The translations under genes and the position numbers were made by a program. The notes beneath the pieces were generated by a model that saw only the letters and a program-made list of their open reading frames with translations, was not told the DNA's origin and ran no database searches. A stretch of 64,000 bases of DNA, from the NCBI RefSeq assembly GCF_000952155.1, contig NZ_JYON01000009.1:1-64000 (forward strand). Direction: 5' to 3'. Source of the DNA: Aliterella atlantica CENA595 (GTDB taxonomy: Bacteria; Cyanobacteriota; Cyanobacteriia; Cyanobacteriales; Chroococcidiopsidaceae). This document shows, piece by piece, positions 63,248-64,000 of the stretch (positions within the stretch are counted from its first letter, which is position 1; every line of letters starts with the position of its first letter).

Positions 63248-64000
63248 TTACTTATTCGCCGATCCTGGTTCGCTAAGTTTGCGGTGCGTTTCCGCATTGA
63301 TAGTATCTGATAAAACTTGGCTTACCGTACCTTGAATTTTTGTTTGGAGCGAACCTGCAATAATATGATCTTTGCCTTGCATTAATGCTTCAAAACCCTG
63401 CTTGGCTACCTGCTCTGCGGAGTCTTTTTTATCTGCGCCTACTTTTGTATCGTCCATTCCTGCGCGGTGGAAGAAGTTAGTCTCTGTAGGTCCTGGCATC
63501 AGCGCAGTAACAGTAATACCCGTACCTTTCAATTCATTACGGATTGCTTCTGCAAAAGATTTGACAAATGCTTTTGAGGCTGCATAAACTGCCTCAAATG
63601 GTCCTGGTTGCAAAGCAGCAATTGAGGCTGTAAATAGGACTCGACCGCTACCGCGCTCAACCATGTCTTTTAATACTCGTTTAGCAAGATGAACTGTTGA
63701 TACGACATTAAGGTTAATCAGGTTTAGCTCATCTTTAAGGTCTGTCTGGCGAGCAAAATCACCGCCAACACCAACACCTGCATTAATAGCGATCGCATCT
63801 ACTGGTCTATTAGTGGCTTTAATCCTGCTATATAAGGCTTCTACGCCGTCGTAGGTAGCAAGGTCTGCTTGCACTGTTTCGACCTCTGCACCCAAATCCT
63901 GGAAGTTTTGAGCTACTCGATCGATTTGTTCTCCGGTAGCTGTAACTATAAGGTCGAAACCATTTTGGGCAAACTGTTTGGCAAGTTCGTAGCCGATACC
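63248..64000 (-). CDS. Short-chain dehydrogenase/reductase, cut by the window edge
   Basis: The gene runs off the right edge, so its N-terminus and part of the TGxxxGIG motif are missing; the visible sequence begins GIGYELAKQFAQNGFDLIVT. The NNAG equivalent is INAGVGV, the catalytic serine is in VLFTASIAALQ and the YxxxK pair is YAASKAFVKS. The classical SDR layout is complete from there on. The substrate is unknown. There is no stop or frame break up to position 64000, so the start lies beyond the window. Confidence 0.9.
   Translation of the reverse strand, partial: GIGYELAKQFAQNGFDLIVTATGEQIDRVAQNFQDLGAEVETVQADLATYDGVEALYSRIKATNRPVDAIAINAGVGVGGDFARQTDLKDELNLINLNVVSTVHLAKRVLKDMVERGSGRVLFTASIAALQPGPFEAVYAASKAFVKSFAEAIRNELKGTGITVTALMPGPTETNFFHRAGMDDTKVGADKKDSAEQVAKQGFEALMQGKDHIIAGSLQTKIQGTVSQVLSDTINAETHRKLSEPGSANK

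Overview
This window is chromosomal DNA of a cyanobacterium. The evidence is the density of the HIP1 octamer GCGATCGC on both strands and a set of cyanobacterial families: ferrochelatase with a C-terminal chlorophyll a/b-binding-type helix, a small group 2 sigma factor, DUF760, DUF4126, DUF2294, LabA-like NYN, TPR-CHAT, a kinase fused to WD40 repeats, PEP-CTERM proteins, and short G/C-biased tandem repeats between genes. The gene set is mostly housekeeping and regulatory. I cannot name the genus from sequence alone; a unicellular or colonial cyanobacterium with a moderate-GC genome fits. I found no rRNA or tRNA gene.

Layout. Positions 1-250 hold the 5' end of an IS982-like transposase gene that appears to have landed in the end of a CRISPR array. 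Then come MutT, DUF760, a sigma factor and carB (264-5894). A BrnT/BrnA toxin-antitoxin pair, a GNAT gene, a two-gene ABC exporter flanked by two copies of one palindromic repeat, Dps, and a thioredoxin-like ferredoxin protein follow (6049-10659). The stretch 10827-17275 is accessory: VOC and MFS genes, an AraC regulator, an aldehyde dehydrogenase broken by one in-frame stop codon, an NmrA-like reductase and an unknown gene. From 17300 to 29561 lie rplI-dnaB, an alpha/beta hydrolase fused to a membrane domain, a Uma2 gene, a small ferredoxin, a NYN protein, gloB, an AarF/UbiB kinase and an M1 peptidase with HEAT repeats. TPR-CHAT, tandem ABM and GGDEF-EAL genes follow to 35749.

The run ffh-rpsP-khpA-phoH-(HutX-like)-DUF6816 (40418 down to 35906) is a minus-strand housekeeping cluster for protein targeting, the ribosome and RNA. 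A WD40 protein and a Ser/Thr kinase-WD40 fusion sit next to it. After a zinc alcohol dehydrogenase, DUF2294, a response regulator and ilvD comes the most distinctive locus: four consecutive minus-strand genes (49435-54954) for secreted PEP-CTERM proteins. Each has exactly seven copies of an xINxxGQvvG (HAF-type) repeat. The right end carries TPR, membrane, HTH, cutA, methyltransferase, hemH, DUF4126, purB and a partial SDR gene.

Dispersed repeats are prominent. There is a palindrome family around AGGGTGYGTT at four sites, CTGGTCACTG hairpins at two sites, and CCTTGTCT-type tandem repeats at two sites. Several of these lie just after stop codons and may act as terminators. Function calls rest on recognised motifs and family memory; no database search was run.
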